Part shown: piece by piece, positions 45,257 to 57,412 of the stretch | How positions within the stretch are numbered: the stretch's first letter is position 1 | How the letters are laid out: each line of letters begins with the position of its first letter | Origin: Lineus longissimus | Taxonomy: Eukaryota; Nemertea; Pilidiophora; Heteronemertea; Lineidae | DNA length: 64,000 nt | Assembly (NCBI RefSeq): GCF_910592395.1 | Contig: NC_088321.1 | Coordinates: 5,954,001 to 6,018,000, forward strand | Reading direction: 5' to 3' | Translations under genes and position numbers: made by a program | The notes under the pieces: generated by a model | Database searches by the model: none | The model's input: only the letters and a program-made list of their open reading frames with translations | What the model was told of the DNA's origin: nothing

Positions 45257-46246
45257 AACAACTCTACTCAAGCGAAATTGTGTTTTCTAAGAGGCAGCGC
45301 AGACAACAAATGAACAAAGCGAAAAAAACAGACGACGGGGCGAGGGAAAAGAAAATAAGGACGAAAGCTATGGAAACCCCAACAAAACACTCAGGTGAGT
45401 GAAACAAGTGTTACAGCTAAGTTGTAGCAAACGTCAGAAATGAAACTCGACAACAAAGTGAATATACAGGCATGACAAGCAGCAAAACTAATTAAAGTCA
45501 AAATCTTCCTCTACTCGCTGAAGCACGAGCTGTGGATGGCCAACAATACTAAAAAGTGAAAGGATAGTATGTAATGTTTGTGTAGGCATGTACTTTTTTT
45601 CTTATTTTGCACTACATGTATACTTGGAGTCAAAATCGTCCATTTCGCTGATGCATTAAAGCTGGCCATTGCCACATACTAAAGTGAAAGGATAGTCCGT
45701 GTATACAACTACATGTAATTACTTTCATTTTGCAGACAGGTGATGCACTCTGGAAAGGGTTATCTCTATTGCATGAAGTGATTCATACATGTAGCAATCC
45801 TCCAATTCTTTGCATGAGAAAGTGATGTCGACGAGGAGCCTAAACCACTGGAGCCAGCAAAACGCCGAAAGACAAACAGTAGTCTTGGGCAGACTATTGA
45901 TTTCATGCAGAAAACCGAGACGAATAAAGACTATAGTAAATGATTTCACTTCAGTTTTGTACAGAAAGGCCTAATGTAAATGTACATGGGGTTTTCAGTA
46001 AAAGCAATTGCTAGTCTTTATTCATATCACCCCATGACTTTGGGAGAGAGATCTGCAGTTGAATAAAAAGCAGTTTGAACTCGACGAAATGAATTCAAGT
46101 AAAAACGGGAGGAGTGGCTTTGACGAATGGAACCTAAAAGGGAGGAAAACAACTTTTGATTCTCTATGTTGAAAAAAGTTCGTAATGGACAAGTAGGCTG
46201 ATTTGCCCCCCCCCCCTTCGGTCAAGTCTTTTCAAAGTAGACCAGG
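45257..46246. other. Non-coding stretch
   Basis: Right flank of family B. Paired 'aagtgaaaggatag' and 'tacatgtaattac' motifs recur at 45555 and 45680 but form no clear unit. Confidence 0.4.
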
Positions 46247-46612
46247 TCATCGCTTTAAGGGCTTGTTCAAGCAAGAAATTACACTGATCTCCCATTGATG
46301 ACCAATGCACATTTTCTTGCTGGAAACTGCAACATCTGCAGACAACTCCTCGACATCGTTTGGAATCAAAAGTAGGCAGCAGTCTGTTTCGTCACCCTCT
46401 ATTGAAAATCTACTGAAACGATGTTGTTTCCGGCATGGTGGCCCGGTTTTCTCACAGAGTGGATAAGTGTCTGGATGAGGATGTTGCCCAAACCTGTGGT
46501 CGATTACATCTTTGAATGTAGAATGACTGAATTCGCAATCGGTGCATACGAACGTGTTACGTGGATGGAATGACCGAAATACAAAATAAAGGAAAATATA
46601 GTTGTCAATGAT
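46247..46612 (-). pseudogene. C2H2 zinc-finger fragment, probable last exon of a decayed gene
   Basis: A 121-codon minus-strand frame between a TAA (46615-46613) and a TGA (46249-46247). It contains a finger-like FVCTDCEFSHSTF followed by DHRFGQH (C-2-C...H-4-H), then a Cys-rich TYPLCEKTGPPCRKQH segment and a non-finger tail. There is no ATG near the start, so it would need an upstream exon. No convincing AG acceptor lies at its left border. It is on the same strand as the zinc-finger relic at 49.8-50.6 kb, so both may belong to one broken gene. Confidence 0.4.
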
Positions 46613-46653
46613 TTAGTTTTGTAAATAATTCCGTATGTGGAGCGTCGGGGGAA

Positions 46654-46690
46654 AGATATCCAAAGATATCCAAAGATATCCAAAGATAGC
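46654..46690. repeat. Decamer tandem repeat AGATATCCAA
   Basis: Three and a half copies of AGATATCCAA, the last with one change. Confidence 0.8.
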
Positions 46691-47918
46691 CAAACAGATT
46701 TGCAAATTTTGCAGGCTGTGGCGTCAAAAACACCATCGTGCAATAATTATTCTATCACTACAAGTGTAACCATAGCGGACAGTCATGACAGTGCACACAG
46801 GTTACCATCGTGGACAGTCTGCCTGTGGCTGACGATTTGAACTTTATGATATTAGTTTTTAATTCAGTTTGAAATTTCGATATTTGATTAATTGGTATCA
46901 AGTCTGTGTTTTATAAATGAACAGTAAAGCATTTACTTCCGGGATCCTTGAGAATAAGATTTTCCGGGCAATACGCTTGGGTTAAATACATTGTAAATAG
47001 AGCCTAATTGGATCGGTCAGATCAAGGAAGTTTGTGTTGGATTGAAGAATTCAAGTTCCTATGGTTCGTGGGTGGAGAGAAATTGTATATTGCCATAGTA
47101 ATGAAAGACATATTCTATCAATTGTGTTGCTAGGCTTGGCGGCACATCGTAAAGAATGCTTTGGACTTTCCTTCTGCTGCCTCTTGTGTAGGCGGATAAC
47201 TTCCGTTCTAAGTAATAAGTAATTTGCTGTAATCTCTACCGATGAGCAATTGTACGATTGTAACCCCTTGGTGGTCCTGAACGGAAGAGGGCCTGGTCTC
47301 TCCGAATCTCGCCCACTCACGCCCACGCTTCGCATCAAATAGGAATCTCGATTTGAAGTATTCAGTGTAAAGGTAGATTCTGAAGTGTAAGGATCTCACT
47401 TCTTCATTCAAGTGTCGGACACCGGAATAGAGCTCGGAACAGCAGAAAATTTCATCCGTATTCATGTTAACAGGATGCAACACAGCCTTTGACTAAACAA
47501 AGGTCCCAAGCATGGTTTTTGCCGTTAGAAAAAAGTCTACATCACAGGTAACTAGACATAATTCTGTAGGGCTTTTGAATGTTAGAGTAACAAGGCCCTA
47601 ATAAAGCACTTTGAAAAAGTTGTGCTTGGAAAAAACACACGTCAGATAAGAGCGATGAATTAAAGAGATGGATGGAACATGGTGAAATGAAATACATGCC
47701 GTTGGGACAATAGTAGGCAAGATCTTTCCAGTTGTAAAACTCGACTTGATGTTTAGATATACAATATGATAATCACAAGATTTTTGTGAGCGCAGATAGA
47801 TGGTAGTGGGAGAAGAACAACTGACTCCTCAGCTTTAACAGCGTTCGAGATCGATCAAGTGTCTTTTCCCTGGAAAGAAATTCTAAACAGACGTTAACGA
47901 CTCCCTTCCGTGGTATAA
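46691..47918. other. Non-coding or unrecognised stretch
   Basis: Two overlapping minus-strand frames at 47051-47483 (95 and 91 codons) have no domains or splice context that I can support. Confidence 0.35.
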
Positions 47919-48182
47919 CGTCGTTCAACTATTAGAAAAGATGACTGCCCTCGGGACGAAATCACTGCTGTACAAAAGCTACCCGAAAGAAAGTACCACT
48001 GCTCAAGAGTTAGCTATGACAGGACACTATGGAACGATGTCATCAAAAAGGCGAATAGCTTGTACGGTACAGAATCACCATGCTGGTCAATATGCCTACA
48101 AAATACTATAGCGCTGGCAGGGCGCAATCTTTGGTTTATCGCGAAAGTTTTGTTCTTGTGCCTCAGTCTCATCTCAAACTAA
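47919..48182 (+). CDS. Exon-like open fragment, unidentified
   Basis: Eighty-seven codons open after a TAA at 47916-47918, ending in TAA, without a start codon. The peptide includes KLPERKYHCSRVSYDRTLW and CWSICLQNTIALAGRNLWF, with even hydrophobic spacing that looks coding. No family recognised; probably a relic or an exon. Confidence 0.22.
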   Translation, partial: RRSTIRKDDCPRDEITAVQKLPERKYHCSRVSYDRTLWNDVIKKANSLYGTESPCWSICLQNTIALAGRNLWFIAKVLFLCLSLISN

Positions 48183-49799
48183 CTTTGGTAGAGGACTTCT
48201 GCGATAAACAAAAGTGCGAACTGTAAGTTTCGTAATTGGTATGACGCTAAGGAGGAGCCATCCCGTTCCCGTCGCCGAACGAATTAGACGAAGTTATATT
48301 CATTTGTTGAACACGGTTGCTATATACAATATACGCTTAGTGTCACCTGGATGCTGAAAACCTCTTTTACGACCCACGAGGACAATGCGTAGCACCAAGG
48401 GATATCCTTTTTGCCATAAGCAACCAGACGCAGATCCACACGAGATTAAGGCCAGACAGGTAATGCCAGATTTTTAAAGTCCAAATTTAACCATAATTAT
48501 TGGATGCATTATCAATATAGAAAGGAAGAAAAAAAAGAAGCATTTCACGTACTTTGCCAGCTTTCCACCACAGTACTGCTCTCATATCTATAGTTCCATA
48601 TAGTAAACAATATTAGAAAGGATGTTGTTTAAAATTGTTTCAGTCAAGAAGATTTCAATTAAGATTTATAAGGCAAGTTGATATTCATTTAGTTCCAATG
48701 TTCCAGGTCGTTCTATATTTGCACGACGAAGAAAAGACTTGAGCACGAAGTGATGGAGGCCGGTCATGTCGACACAACTAGGAACAGTCTAGTAAACTGC
48801 ACGAATATCTTGCATGGTCCACTTCAGACAAGAACAATGATATCCGAGGTATGATCAGGCAACCTGTGAATCTTTTGCATTTATTCTCCGAGTAAATGCC
48901 TAAAACAGTTAACAGGTTCTTTCAAGTGATGTCCATGCAGTTTTTTTTCTGATCGGGGTAACATGTTTACAGAGCAAAGACGGATTATTTTTTTGAAATT
49001 GCTATTTGTTTTATGTAAAGAAATCACATCTATGATTGAAAGGAATGAGGTCGAGGCCAACAGAAAAGAAGGGAAGGCTTCTCGATCTATACCTAATGCT
49101 GCAGCCAGAGGAGCACAGCCTTTACTTAAAATCCGTTATCGCATCAATGAATCTCAAATACCAGCGCACAAATGTCTCGGGATCTAAGATCCATGTAATC
49201 CAAGGACAATGATATGCAACAACAGCCTCATCCTAATTCATTGCGCCTCCGCCAATTCCTGACGCAAGGTTGGGTTGTAGCTACGTTTTCAATACGTTGA
49301 CCGGATCGATCGACCACTAAAATATCTCGAAATCGCGCAGGGAGGCTTTTGGTTTTCCCAGGCTGATGCAATAAATGATTACATTGACAATACCATCCCC
49401 TGTCAACCAACGTATGAGCAAAATTGTCGCTTTTGAAAAGTAACGAAGAATGCATTATCATTGATCATGCAGAACTTTATGGATGGTTGCCGATTTTGAT
49501 AAGTGCAGAAATATCAAATTCCTTGAAGTGCTGTTTGCCGCAATTGTGTGAAACGTATCTTTACTGTAAACACTCTAAATAACCCTTGAATTTTGGCAAA
49601 CGGGCAACGGCTCTCTACGAGGTATTTGCCAGAAAATTTGGTGGCTTTCATAAAAAAGATCAAGGCAGAATATCCAAATCATGTTTTATTAAAGACATGG
49701 AAATGGGTACAGAATCCATATACTGGGAACATACCCTCTTGTGGTAGTTCATCGGGCTGGCAACCTTTACACGAGTACAAACGGTCCTGATGAAGGCCA
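48183..49799. other. Non-coding stretch
   Basis: Nothing recognised apart from a domain-less plus frame at 48963-49187 and one at 49593-49790. Confidence 0.4.
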
Positions 49800-49903
49800 T
49801 GCTCATATATTGGTCACTCAGGTTAATTACGTTTAGAGATGAGCTCGTTTCCGCAAACATTACACACATATATTACTCTTTGCTCCTGCTGGCATCGGAT
49901 GTC
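49800..49903 (-). pseudogene. Second exon of the zinc-finger relic
   Basis: Begins after an excellent acceptor, TTTCTTCTTTTGTAG (AG at 49905-49904). In one frame it reads VIYVCNVCGNELISKRN, the first half of a C2H2 finger, followed by in-frame stops and YEHGLHQDRLYSCKGC. The phase does not match the donor at 50082, so an indel or a missing exon is implied. The left border is approximate. Confidence 0.4.
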
Positions 49904-50081
49904 CTACAAAAGAAGAAACAGACAGTGATCAAGCAATTGATATTTAGCAAGTAGTTTTAGGCTGACTTAGAGGAGTTGCGGTCATATGAATTTAATACGT
50001 CTGAATGATGAAGAATCTAATTCCTGATATGTCTTCCTTTAGAGCAGCATTTTTATATCAATATGAAATAAAATAACTCAC

Positions 50082-50558
50082 CTCTGTGTCGTAGTTTATG
50101 GGAATCCATGTTTGTCTTCTTGGTAAACGATCTGTCACAGACCGGATACTTGTGGCGCTGGTTATAGATGTGACCATCAACATAATCCTCATTATTTGGG
50201 TTTCTTCGCCCTGATCCTCTGTGGTATTTTGTGACATATTCTCGATCTTCGTGCCATGGTGCTGCGATGATGTGGTGATGAAGGGGTGTCTACAAAACTA
50301 AGACCTAAGACCAAAGACCTACAAAACTAAGACCCTCCACCTACAAAACTAAGTACACTCCATTTTAATCTATAATGACAGACCGACTGCATGCATACAA
50401 GTCTAGTAAAAGGATTGCCTACCCTTGGAACCATAAAATTTTTGTAGGTCTTAGTTTTGTTGGTGGGGATCCTAGTTTTGTAGGTCTTAGGTCTTAGTTT
50501 TGGAAACACCCGGTGATGAAGTCCTTGCCTACTTCCATATGATTTGCCACATTGATCG
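50082..50558 (-). pseudogene. C2H2 zinc-finger exon split by a MITE
   Basis: Minus strand, right to left. The piece from about 50558 to 50522 encodes CDQCGKSYGSR and runs into the MITE. The same frame continues after it (50283-50082) with the finger's His pair, a spacer, and a second finger containing YPVCDRSFTKKTNMDSHKLR. In the second finger the first Cys is Tyr, a single-base change. The exon ends at a strong donor, GAG|GTGAGT (50081-50076). Without the MITE and one target copy the frame is continuous. I take this as a zinc-finger gene broken by the insertion and decaying. Confidence 0.6.
50284..50511. mobile_element. MITE with CTAAGACC repeats and a 10-bp target duplication
   Basis: Ends GGGTGTCTACAAAACTAAGA and its inverted partner ...TTAGTTTTGGAAACACCC. 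Inverted arms of about 60 bp carry two to three AAAACTAAGACC motifs each. The flanks GGTGATGAAG (50274-50283 and 50512-50521) are identical 10-bp direct repeats. A 9-10 bp duplication points to a Mutator-like element, 8 bp to hAT; the superfamily is left open. Confidence 0.8.
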
Positions 50559-52249
50559 CACTACCATAGCTTAGACTGCTATTCAGGGGTTGTGACATAC
50601 ATGTACGTCTTTTTAGATAAAAGCTTGTAAATTGCATGCTCGAAACAATTGATATTGACCTGTCGTAACAGTATCGTTCCACAAATATTCTGAGGGAGGC
50701 AGAACATCACATATTTCTAATACGAAAAACATGTAAACCTGATTAAATTACATGTGTACCCAAGGCGTCATGCAGGCGCTACAACTAAACTTATCCCACA
50801 GCGCGGCAAGTTGAAATTTTTTATCGGGTCCTTACAGCCCATTATTTTATGCTACAATTACACAGTTTGCAGAGTTTATTGGGTCTTTTCGGGCATTCAG
50901 TGAACGGTTCCTCAAACGGCGTCTCCTCTAATTCACTCAAGTTCCGTAATTCTTAAGATAGCAACGCATGCGCGTTTTATGACGAAATTCATTTATTTCT
51001 CTTCTTATCTTCATATTTAACCAGTCGATAGATATGATCGATAAATATGATTGCCATAGAACAATGCTATTTGGATAAGTTTTGGAAACAAGGAAACGGG
51101 GGTATGAAAATAAAAATTGAAAGATGATTTTTTTCCTACGTTTTTAAAAATCACCCGATTTCAATATTTTATGTCGATTCATATTCTTTGATATTTATTA
51201 AGCACTTTATCCCAATTTTTTATCTGAAATACACAATTTAAGCCAGTTCCATTGTATTTTCTTTATATAATTTTGTGTCTGAATATCTTTGAATTCTTCA
51301 GCCCATAACACTGAGGTGCGGAAATTTAGGAAGAAAATGCAAAAAACTAAAGAGTAATGTTAATATTTCCTGATTTTTGGAATGGAATGAGATAAACAAT
51401 ATTTTGAGATTGTGATGCTGCAAGAAGTTTTGAAATCGGATGATTTTTCATTTGAAAAATTTCACATTTTTGAATAATATAAGTTTTTTTCATTTCCCCT
51501 TTTTCAAAAAATAAACAGACATTGTTCTAAGACAACATATTTATCGATAAAAGTTAGAAACGTGAAATGCGTAGCTCTTACGGTTAAGGAGGCATTCTTG
51601 TGTATTTGGGGTCTTTTTTAATACTTTTAAACGCTAATATGTTTTGCATGTGGAGGAGCCAAGCCCGCTGGGGCAGATGTGGGCCTCACGATAGGTTCAT
51701 TCAGTGCCCGCAGGGGGCTTAGCGTATTAACTGTTTGTCTTGCCGTTCTCGCGAGCGCATAAGACACAACTTCATATAGTCGCTTTTATATGAAAATACC
51801 TCAGTTGTGTCCCAGGCGGGGGCAGGTCGGAAGAGGTCGGGAAAAAAACAACAGAAGACCAGTCCTGGCCCCGACGTTATCATGCACACACTCACCTACA
51901 ACATATGAAAGTACATGGGCTGTAATATAGACCTGAACAAATAGATATTCTCAGTGGGAATGTTCTTGGCGAAAAATGAATTTGTGCAATAGTAATTCCC
52001 ATGGCATAATCTGAAGGATTGCTTGAGAGATGTAGGTCACAAACGCCCAATATTCAAAATTGCCTTTTTAAAATAGCAGTTGTCAAACTCCTAGTAAGCC
52101 CCTGCAACCACTTTAGGCAAAGGATACATGTACAACTTACAATGGAGGAGGTCGACCTAAAATACGCCCGACTGACCGCGGTTCTAAAATCTAACGGAAT
52201 GCGGCAGGACAACTCTATGCTCCACTAGAAAAGCTTAACAACTCCAGAG
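50559..52249. other. Non-coding, AT-rich stretch
   Basis: 51000-51560 is very AT-rich without frames. Nothing else recognised. Confidence 0.45.
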
Positions 52250-52407
52250 TATTTTTGTTATGCTTGTTGCGGAACAAAGATGGCGGACGGCGTTACACGG
52301 ACTGAAAATCTGCTCCGATTTTAACTCCCATTTTCCGGATTTAGCCGATAGTAAGTGTCTCAAACTTGACGAAAATAACAGTGAACTTGTTGTCTTTCGA
52401 CTACAAT

Positions 52408-53407
52408 ATGCCAGGCCAAAATTCTGCACAGCCGGATAAGAAAAAAGCCCGTGCGAATTCTGCCGGTAACGTTTTGCCATTGGGCCAAATCCGTACCAGT
52501 ACCCCAGCACATACATCATGTACAAGTACAGTGCATTCGACACCGAATGCCATGCCGCGCCCAGTAGGCCCTGCCGCAATGCCCGGACAACAAGCTGCTC
52601 AACCACCCGTGACGTACATGACCACGACGGTGCCCAATCAATGGTTGGCGGATATTCAGGCACAATTAAGCGATATACAATCGAAGTTCAGCAAACTTGA
52701 TTCAATCGAACAAAAAACGCGGGAACATTCCCTTGAAGTCGGACAGCTGAACGAAACCCTTGTAGAATATGAAAAAACAACGAAGTTTGTGAGTGAAAGC
52801 TTTGATAGTGTAAAGGACAGCCTGAAAGAGACCAATACAACTGCGTAAGGACAACGAGGCACTAAAGAGCGAAATCACAGACTTGCAGTGTAGGTCTATG
52901 ATTGACAACCTGTTATTCAAAAACATTGAGGAAACTGGTGGCGAAAACACCGAGGAAGTGATACAGAATTTCATTCGTAAGGAAATGCGTGTAAGTGATG
53001 AGGTAAACATCGAGGTGGCGCACAGGTACGGAAGGGGGTGGCGGGGCGGACCCCGGCCCACTGTGGTGAAGTTCTGCTCTCGAAAGGACAAGTCCAAAGT
53101 AAAGAGCAATACCAGAAACCTGAAGGACACGAGGTACCAAGTTCACGAACAATTCCCTAAAATCGTAAATGACAGGCGGAAAATACTTTTCCCATACTTG
53201 AAAAAGGCTAAAGCGGATGGGAGGCGGGCGTCCCTTAATAGAGACGTGTTGTATGTCGACGGGAGGAAATTCTCGTTTGATAACGTACAAAACTGTGGCG
53301 TTAAGATAGCGAAGACGGATGAACCAGCCCATGGTATTCAGGCAACGGGTGTTGGTCTGCGTGATGCTCCAAACCGACAAGGAGTAGAAATGGAGGCGAA
53401 CAAATAG
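52408..53407 (+). pseudogene. ORF1 (RNA-binding protein) with one frameshift
   Basis: The ATG at 52408 begins MPGQNSAQPDKKKARANSAG, a basic, Pro-rich N-terminus. A coiled-coil-like segment runs to about 52840, where a single-base shift moves the text to the frame read from 52845. The second part (to 53407) has the L1-ORF1-type RRM and C-terminal domains: RSMIDNLLFKNIEETGGENT, VNIEVAHRYGR, RPTVVKFCSRKDK and ILFPYLKKAKADGRRA. In L1-like elements this protein coats the RNA and acts as a chaperone. Confidence 0.75.
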
Positions 53408-54395
53408 GATGCCGAGGGTGGACAGTGTGTTAAAATATTGAGTATAAATGTGTGCGGACTGAAAAATCGGTTGCAACATGACGATTTCGTTGAATATATC
53501 AAAAACGTTGACGTTTTAGCATTCCAGGAAACAAAGAGAGATGAGGTTGATACGGAGACATTGAGGGACATTTTTTCAGGTATTGATTTTGATTGCTTCC
53601 CTAACCACAGGAAAACACTTTCCACTTACAGGTCTGGTGGTACAGCAGTATGTTTTAGAAGTTATTTGTGTCAATAAATTACACCACTTAAACATGATGA
53701 TTCGAACCCCCAGTGGTTTCATGTAAAGAATGGCGTTATTCTTGAAACGGACTGTATTCTTGCCACTGTTTATATTCCCCCGGAGACCTCAAGGTATTCG
53801 AATATTGAAATATTTGATAGCATTGAACAAGAGCTTTTAGCTAAGGCAACATTTCTTTCTCCTTATATCTTTTTGGGTGATTTTAATGCTTATACTTCAA
53901 CTGTATCCGAGTTTGACATACTTGAAAATGATGCCAATGAAACCGACATATACGGAGAGTTACGAAACGGTATGGAAGGTATCCCACCACGGGCGTCCAT
54001 GGATCAACATAATTTGAATAACTGTGGTAGAAGGCTTTTGCAGTTGTGTAAAAATTCTAATCTTGTTATCTTGAACGGCCGTTACGGACAAGATATAGGT
54101 GTGGGCGCTTTGACCTGTAAACTTGGCTCGGTGGTAGATTGTGTATTCACTTCGGTGCCCCTTAGTCAATCGATAGAAGACTTTTCAATCGAACCATTTG
54201 ATCCACTTTTCTCTGACGTGCATTCACCCGTTTCTGTACATTTTCATGGTCACGTGAATCAAAACCACCTTTTGTATAATCAGGAAAATGTAAATATTGA
54301 TAAAGAGGGAGCAGCCGACCCAAGAGCGTAGAGACCCTAAGGAAAGGACGCCACTAACTACAGGGGCATCACTATTTTATTCTTACTGTGAGGCC
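53408..54395 (+). pseudogene. ORF2 remnant: AP endonuclease joined to an RT scrap
   Basis: The endonuclease starts with LSINVCGLKNRL (Asn box) and has the catalytic Glu in LAFQETKRDE (about 53516). A frameshift near 53680 follows. The second half has FLGDFNAYT (about 53870), SVVDCVFTS and LFSDVHSPV, the terminal Asp-His box. After 54331 the frame is broken and only a short RT-like piece survives. In intact elements this enzyme nicks the target DNA for priming. Confidence 0.72.
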
Positions 54396-54680
54396 AATAG
54401 AGTGATACATGCAAACCAGTTCTCGACCAAATGTAATAAAAATAAAAAGTTTGTTTCAAAGTAAAAATCTTGTAAAACTAGCCAAATTCCTCTTGGCGTG
54501 TCGCATATTGTTTAATCTAGCTTAGCCCATATCTGTGATTCATTTACCTTGTGTCCACCCTTGACCCTGTACCATCATGCATAATTACATGTATAATTAC
54601 TGTTAGGTTTTTCTTCTCTGTACTTTTTTTAAAAGTGGAGAATAAATTGAATTGAAAATTGAATTGAATTGAATTGAGGG

Positions 54681-56503
54681 TCTTGCTGTGCGCTCAGGCT
54701 TTGGTATTAAATCGCCATTTTGTTTATATGTATTTTCGTAGTGTGCATGTATGCGTATACATGGTTGGATAGAGTGAAAGCACTTCATCGCATCAATTTC
54801 ACTATTACCATTTGCCACATCGATTTTTCATTGTTTTCAATAAACTTCGTAAAAAGCGGATTAAATTTCCGCAGATGCGATGATTTTCGCATTACAATAA
54901 AGTATTGTAAGCCATTGTGTTGAATTATATCAAAATGGCACTCCTATAAATGCCGCGTCATATCACGGCAGCTCCGGAACGCCACATTATCATTTGCACT
55001 AAGTCGCTCAACTTGGCGAGATGCATTTTGAAAACGGCCATTGCCTGACGCGTTGCGATTTTGTCATTGTCAGATTCCATTATGGAAGAGCGATCGAGGA
55101 GTCCCATTATATGTATATGGTACCGCGGGATCTCAAGCAGGATATAGGCCGTCCTTTTTACGTTATGAGACGAATTTTCAATTTACTTCAATAGGGTCTG
55201 TCTACCTATCAATCCCTCATCTGAACATGAAAACTTACCAGGCATCGATCAACCCCTGATGATCAGATCACGGAAAGCCGCATGTACGTAATTAAATCAA
55301 TGCACTTAGATGTTGATAACACTCGCCTTTTATACGTACATTGGGAAATTTGAGAAATATCACGTTCTGCTGCTCACAGAACGTGGTACTTCTCACAAAC
55401 CTGATGCCCGCCTGATAAACGCCAAAATATACTCTGAAATATCGCATCATACCTGCATCATAACGCCTGCATTATCCACCAAAATGCACAGTCTACAATG
55501 TTATCGACCAGAGAGTACTAAAATATCACTCTTACTAATACACCTCACAAGCATGACAAATCAGACTTGACAGGCTGAGAAATAATCCGTACCAACAAAA
55601 ATATGTAAGGCGAGCATGTTGACAATAACTAATTCAAGACATGTATACAACACAATTAATATCTGTCAAAATATTTTTTCTTTGTTTTCGCGGCTTCACT
55701 TCCCAAGTACAAATTGTTTTTAACGGTTAGGTTGAAATACAAGCCATACTTCTTCATTAGTCGATCAGCAATATGAAAATTTTGCCGCAGGGAAAACAGT
55801 AGCCATAGAAATTGAAATGCGATGTTGAGAATATAAAACATAAAATATTACGCTTACAGTTTCAGGGGAAAAATATGATTCGTTTACGCGAAAAAAAGTG
55901 ATGTTCAATTCATGGTTAGGCCTATCTCTCAATAATATCGATGCATCCAACCCCGGGCGCACTCATTATATGTACTTGTGCCTTTGTATCATGATTGGCC
56001 CTAGGTATTTGAAAAATACATCTTTGTGAGTAGCGGCATGCTACATATACTGGTAGTAGGTTTTGCGAATTCACGCCGGCGATGCAATAACGAGATTTTT
56101 ACATCAAAATGTGCATAAATGTGACTAAAACTTCGCTCCGATCAGCAGGTCCAATTGTCGCAACGGCGAGCGATTGAGTGAAATTAAGGCCGGGCAAGTG
56201 AACAAATGCCGGGCAATGCATGTCTTCTTAGGGGAGATGAAACATTATTCGTGATTGTTACATGAACGCCATGTCTCAATTGTGTAATTACGACCTCGTA
56301 CACGGGCTAACATGCTTGAAAGATAGTTTCATCTTTCTAAAAGCATTATAGTTCGTGACATGGAGACATACGAATATATGCCGCGCAGATAACATCTTCA
56401 GTATACTGGTTCACATCACCATGTTGTGTCTCGTACACGGGCCAACATGCTTCATATATTTAAATCGTTATACAAGCATTATAAGTTCGTCGGATGAAAC
56501 ATA
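54681..56503. other. Non-coding stretch
   Basis: No gene supported. 56290-56500 repeats short blocks ('cacgggctaacatgctt', 'gcagataacatcttcag') that recur beyond the inverted repeat at 57200-57250. Confidence 0.4.
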
Positions 56504-57207
56504 CGCCTATGCCGTGACATTAGAGAATTCAACGCGTTCCGGTATGTCACGTTAACTCATTACAGAAGTTGCTAGTTTCGTCAGCCTCCATTAGATGGCG
56601 TGAGCATCTGATATTACATGTAGTCATCACATTACGGATAAAGAATTTTAGAGAGATTTCAGGGGGTTTCATTTGTAATGACATGGGGCCGAGGAAGGGG
56701 AAGCACTCATAACCACTCAGCTGTTTCAGTTTTATGGCGTCGAGTTTTGCCATTGGGTTTGTGTTCGAATACTGCGTCCACCTGACTTCGGGAAAAGGCG
56801 CCTGGTTGTAGACTACTTTTATTGTCAGCTTTTTTCTTGTACTTGCTGGCAACCATGGTTGTGGCCTGGTCATGGATTAAACTATCGGGTAGAGTTTTTT
56901 GTCTAGCTGGTCAGTGTTGTCACAAGTTATTTGAATTGTTTTAATATGATTTTATTCTTGAAAATCGGTTATAATATTAACAGTACACTATTTTACAGAA
57001 AAACGATTATATAGCTAAGTATAAAACATTAAAGTTTGGTGAAATTCCAGCCTTTTTAAAGTGATGGAAGAGGGAGGCTGATAGATTAGATAGTCGATAG
57101 TCAGATGCTCACGCCATCTCATGGAGGCTGATAAAACTAGCAACTGCTGTAATGAGTTAACGTGACATTTCGGAACGCGTTGAATTCTCTATGTCACGGC
57201 ACATATG
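56504..57207. repeat. Inverted repeat pair of about 108 bp with a 490-bp spacer
   Basis: The arm 56504-56612 (including TTCAACGCGTTCCG and TCAGCCTCCATTAGATGGCG) returns inverted at 57100-57207 at about 90 percent identity. A minus-strand frame in the spacer and left arm (56873-56547, 108 codons) starts MTRPQPWLPASTRKKL but has no recognised domain. Probably a DNA transposon or foldback element. Confidence 0.6.
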
Positions 57208-57412
57208 CCTATTCGCCACGCAGATAGCATCTTCAGTTTACTGTGTTCATATCACGATGTTATTGCTTTCATGATCAGTACATATAAATATATAATCATT
57301 CTAACAGGTATTTTAATTTCCAAAAAAATATTTTAGCCAACAACGTTCTCAGATGGACAAGATGAAAATCTCTCTGCGAATGCTAGATTGCTATATGCTG
57401 TAATAATATTCC

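Larger units (their letters stand above)
52250..54680 (+). mobile_element. L1/Tx1-like non-LTR retrotransposon with RT deleted
   Basis: A 5' region with AACAAAGATGGCGGACGGCG precedes ORF1 and an AP endonuclease. The text then jumps to a single RT-like motif, ATNYRGITI (about 54350), and straight on to a 3' untranslated region ending in a (TTGAA)n tail (54645-54676). Almost the entire RT is missing by an internal deletion, so the copy is dead. Ends are approximate and no target duplication was found. Confidence 0.75.

Noticed and set aside
46247-46612. Retroviral zinc knuckle
   Set aside because: The spacing is C-2-C...H-4-H as in C2H2 fingers, not CCHC.
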